A stretch of 64,000 nucleotides of DNA, taken from assembly GCA_002425765.1 (NCBI GenBank), contig DIMW01000004.1:124001-188000 (forward strand). The letters run 5' to 3'. The stretch is from Spirochaetaceae bacterium UBA5556 (lineage in GTDB: Bacteria; Spirochaetota; Spirochaetia; Treponematales; Rectinemataceae). The notes under the pieces were generated by a model. That model worked only from the letters and a program-made list of their open reading frames with translations, searched no databases and was not told the origin of the DNA. The position numbers and the translations under genes are program-made. The first letter of the stretch is position 1, and every line of letters begins with the position of its first letter. Below are positions 62,973 to 64,000 of the stretch, piece by piece.

Positions 62973-63314
62973 ATGAACCATAAAACCACAATGACCGCCG
63001 ATCCGCAAGAAGAATTTGAATTAATCACTCTCACCAATGGTGATTCTGCCGACACTATATATTCGCTTCGACCTACTGTTCGATTCGATGGCGCCTATGA
63101 TGATGAGTTTGATTACGACAATGACGAGGACTTTGGTGATGATGAAGATTTAGAGGATGATGAGGACCTTGAAGAAGACGAGGATTTCGAAGAGGACGAA
63201 GATCTCGACGAAGACTTCGACGAGGATGAGGAAGATTTCGACGACGAGGATTTTGAGGACGACGAGGATTTTGAGGACGATGATTTCGACTATGACGACG
63301 ACACTGACGAGTGA
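62973..63314 (+). CDS. Highly acidic low-complexity protein, 113 aa
   Basis: After a normal N-terminal part of about 40 residues (including EEFELITLTNGDSADTIYSLRPTVRF), the last 70 residues are almost only aspartate, glutamate and phenylalanine or leucine. They form an irregular repeat of units such as EDFEDDEDL. It must be strongly negative and probably disordered or metal-binding. A strong ribosome site GGGAGGAG and tandem promoters suggest high expression, and a terminator follows. I do not recognise the family; a nucleic-acid mimic, calcium buffer or ribosome-associated acidic protein are possible. It lies between ispE and rsfS. Confidence 0.8.
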   Translation: MNHKTTMTADPQEEFELITLTNGDSADTIYSLRPTVRFDGAYDDEFDYDNDEDFGDDEDLEDDEDLEEDEDFEEDEDLDEDFDEDEEDFDDEDFEDDEDFEDDDFDYDDDTDE

Positions 63315-63328
63315 CGACACGGTCAAAT

Positions 63329-63362
63329 AAAGAAGGCGCGGTTTCCGCCGCGCCTTCTTTTC
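63329..63362. terminator. Terminator after the acidic protein and rsfS
   Basis: An 11-base perfect stem AGAAGGCGCGG/CCGCGCCTTCT followed by TTTTC on the plus strand ends the acidic-protein transcript. On the minus strand it can end the rsfS transcript. Confidence 0.85.
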
Positions 63363-63382
63363 TGTCAACTTATTATAAAAAT

Positions 63383-63745
63383 TCAGTTCCTTTGCCCGTC
63401 AAAAGTAACGGCAAAGCGCGGTGCATTGAACCAGAGCGATTCCAAATCATAAAACTGTCTCGCTTCATCGCTCATGATATGGACAACCACGGTGCCCGCA
63501 TCCATCAAAAGCCAACGTTGATCATCATTTACCTCCGGTCTGTTGAGAAGGGAAATATTTCCAACCCTCAGAAATTCTTCGATATACTTTTGGAGCCCGC
63601 GCATATGGGTTGAGCTCGTGCTTGTTGCCAAGACGAAATAATCCGCCCACCCTGCCACTTCGTGAATGTCCATAACCAGGACATTGAGCGCGTTGTGCTG
63701 TGCCAAGATCTCTGCACTTTGATATGCAAACGCTTTACTGTCCAA
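63383..63745 (-). CDS. rsfS: Ribosomal silencing factor RsfS
   Basis: About 120 residues. RsfS binds L14 on the 50S subunit and blocks joining with 30S during starvation. Family signatures are VLVMDIHEVAGWADYFVLATSTSSTHMRGL, RWLLMDAGTVVVHIMSDEARQFYDLESLW. The start is not ATG: TTG 63745 lies six bases after GGAGGT and is favoured; GTG 63748 is also possible. The gene starts inside the end of the LytR_C-domain gene, with an 11-base overlap, so it is co-transcribed with it. Confidence 0.93.
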   Translation of the reverse strand: MDSKAFAYQSAEILAQHNALNVLVMDIHEVAGWADYFVLATSTSSTHMRGLQKYIEEFLRVGNISLLNRPEVNDDQRWLLMDAGTVVVHIMSDEARQFYDLESLWFNAPRFAVTFDGQRN

Positions 63746-64000
63746 CACAATACCTCCCGTTAAAATCCTTCCCAAGAATCACCGTGATATTCGCTTTCCG
63801 CAAACCGGGGAGCGCCGAGGCATCGCCAAAATTTTTACAGTTTATGACGTTCGCAACCTGCTGAAACGCGGCCTTATCCCCATCATTATCATACATCACT
63901 GTCTTCGCATAATCGAACGACGGCGCGTTCCCGATAGAAACGACCTGATAGCCGTAACTCTCGAAGAGGGTCGCGGCGCTGTTCGCGAGGCCCTTTTCTC
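63735..64000 (-). CDS. LytR_C-domain protein, 3' end only
   Basis: The last 87 residues of a gene that enters from the right edge of the window. The visible part, GLANSAATLFESYGYQVVSIGNAPSFDY, then LPGLRKANITVILGKDFNGRYCV, matches the LytR C-terminal domain found in LytR-CpsA-Psr cell-wall ligases. The N-terminal catalytic domain would lie outside the window, so the full identity is not certain. The reading frame ends in a TAA at 63735-63737, which overlaps rsfS. Confidence 0.75.
   Translation of the reverse strand, partial: EKGLANSAATLFESYGYQVVSIGNAPSFDYAKTVMYDNDGDKAAFQQVANVINCKNFGDASALPGLRKANITVILGKDFNGRYCVGQ

Noticed and set aside
1..64000. Mobile element, phage, CRISPR or defence island
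   Set aside because: No transposase, integrase, terminal repeats, spacer arrays or defence-gene motifs were seen; the content is core genes.

Overview
This window looks like chromosomal DNA from a spirochaete, most likely a relative of Treponema or Rectinema. The genus is inferred, because no marker gene such as 16S rRNA is present. The evidence is the gene order (dxr-rseP, rpsF-ssb-rpsR-rplI, tilS-ftsH), a spirochaete-type beta-propeller lipoprotein, several spirochaete-style lipoproteins, and spoVG and GerMN genes with no sporulation genes. An adenosylcobalamin-dependent ribonucleotide reductase, ferredoxins, ferredoxin:disulfide reductase and arginine deiminase suggest an anaerobic or microaerobic life. 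The sequence is fairly G+C rich and densely coding. No gap between genes exceeds about 300 bases; the longest is the divergent region 12026-12321. I see no insertion sequence, phage, CRISPR array or rRNA operon. The content is mostly core genome.

Layout. 1-3854: a tightly coupled operon of class II photolyase (cut by the window edge), glutaredoxin-like protein, ferredoxin:thioredoxin reductase, cysteine desulfurase and ThiI. 3853-6952 (minus): tRNA-Glu with its own promoter and terminator, then amidase, GerMN protein and a (p)ppGpp synthetase-TPR protein. 7067-10759: nrdJ behind a promoter with NrdR-like boxes. 10775-13941: arginine deiminase, a divergent cyclic-2,3-diphosphoglycerate-synthetase-like NTPase, and a small ferredoxin missed by length cut-offs. 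14009-19524 (minus): a heterodimeric ABC exporter, a pseudouridine synthase and PgeF. 19626-24964: RNase HI, three lipoproteins, a thioredoxin-CcdA fusion and tRNA-Arg. 25115-32443: maf, rpsB, tsf, frr, uppS, cdsA, dxr, rseP, a translation plus envelope-precursor operon. 32457-36647 (minus): rpsF, ssb, rpsR, YybS-like protein, rplI, dnaB. 36849-46574: hisS and trmB, a DEAH helicase, xseA/xseB, a Nudix enzyme, NAD(P)HX repair, and a beta-propeller lipoprotein. 46630-53416: secA, then an NFACT protein coupled to an ABC importer. 53409-62781 (minus): ispE, spoVG, tRNA-Gln, rplY, tilS, ftsH, a lipoprotein serine protease and a hybrid histidine kinase. 62855-64000: an extremely acidic protein behind tandem promoters, then rsfS and the end of a LytR_C-domain gene.

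How genes work together. The desulfurase and ThiI should make 4-thiouridine at U8 of tRNA, and all three tRNAs here carry U at position 8. Protein synthesis, lipid carrier, isoprenoid (dxr and ispE) and envelope quality-control genes (rseP, ftsH, serine protease) are spread across long co-oriented operons with many 4 to 17 base start/stop overlaps. No clear new defence or mobile system was found. The most unusual items are the photolyase/thiol/s4U operon, the acidic protein, the lipoprotein trio with a shared C-terminal module, the alarmone synthetase-TPR protein and the large lipoprotein serine protease.
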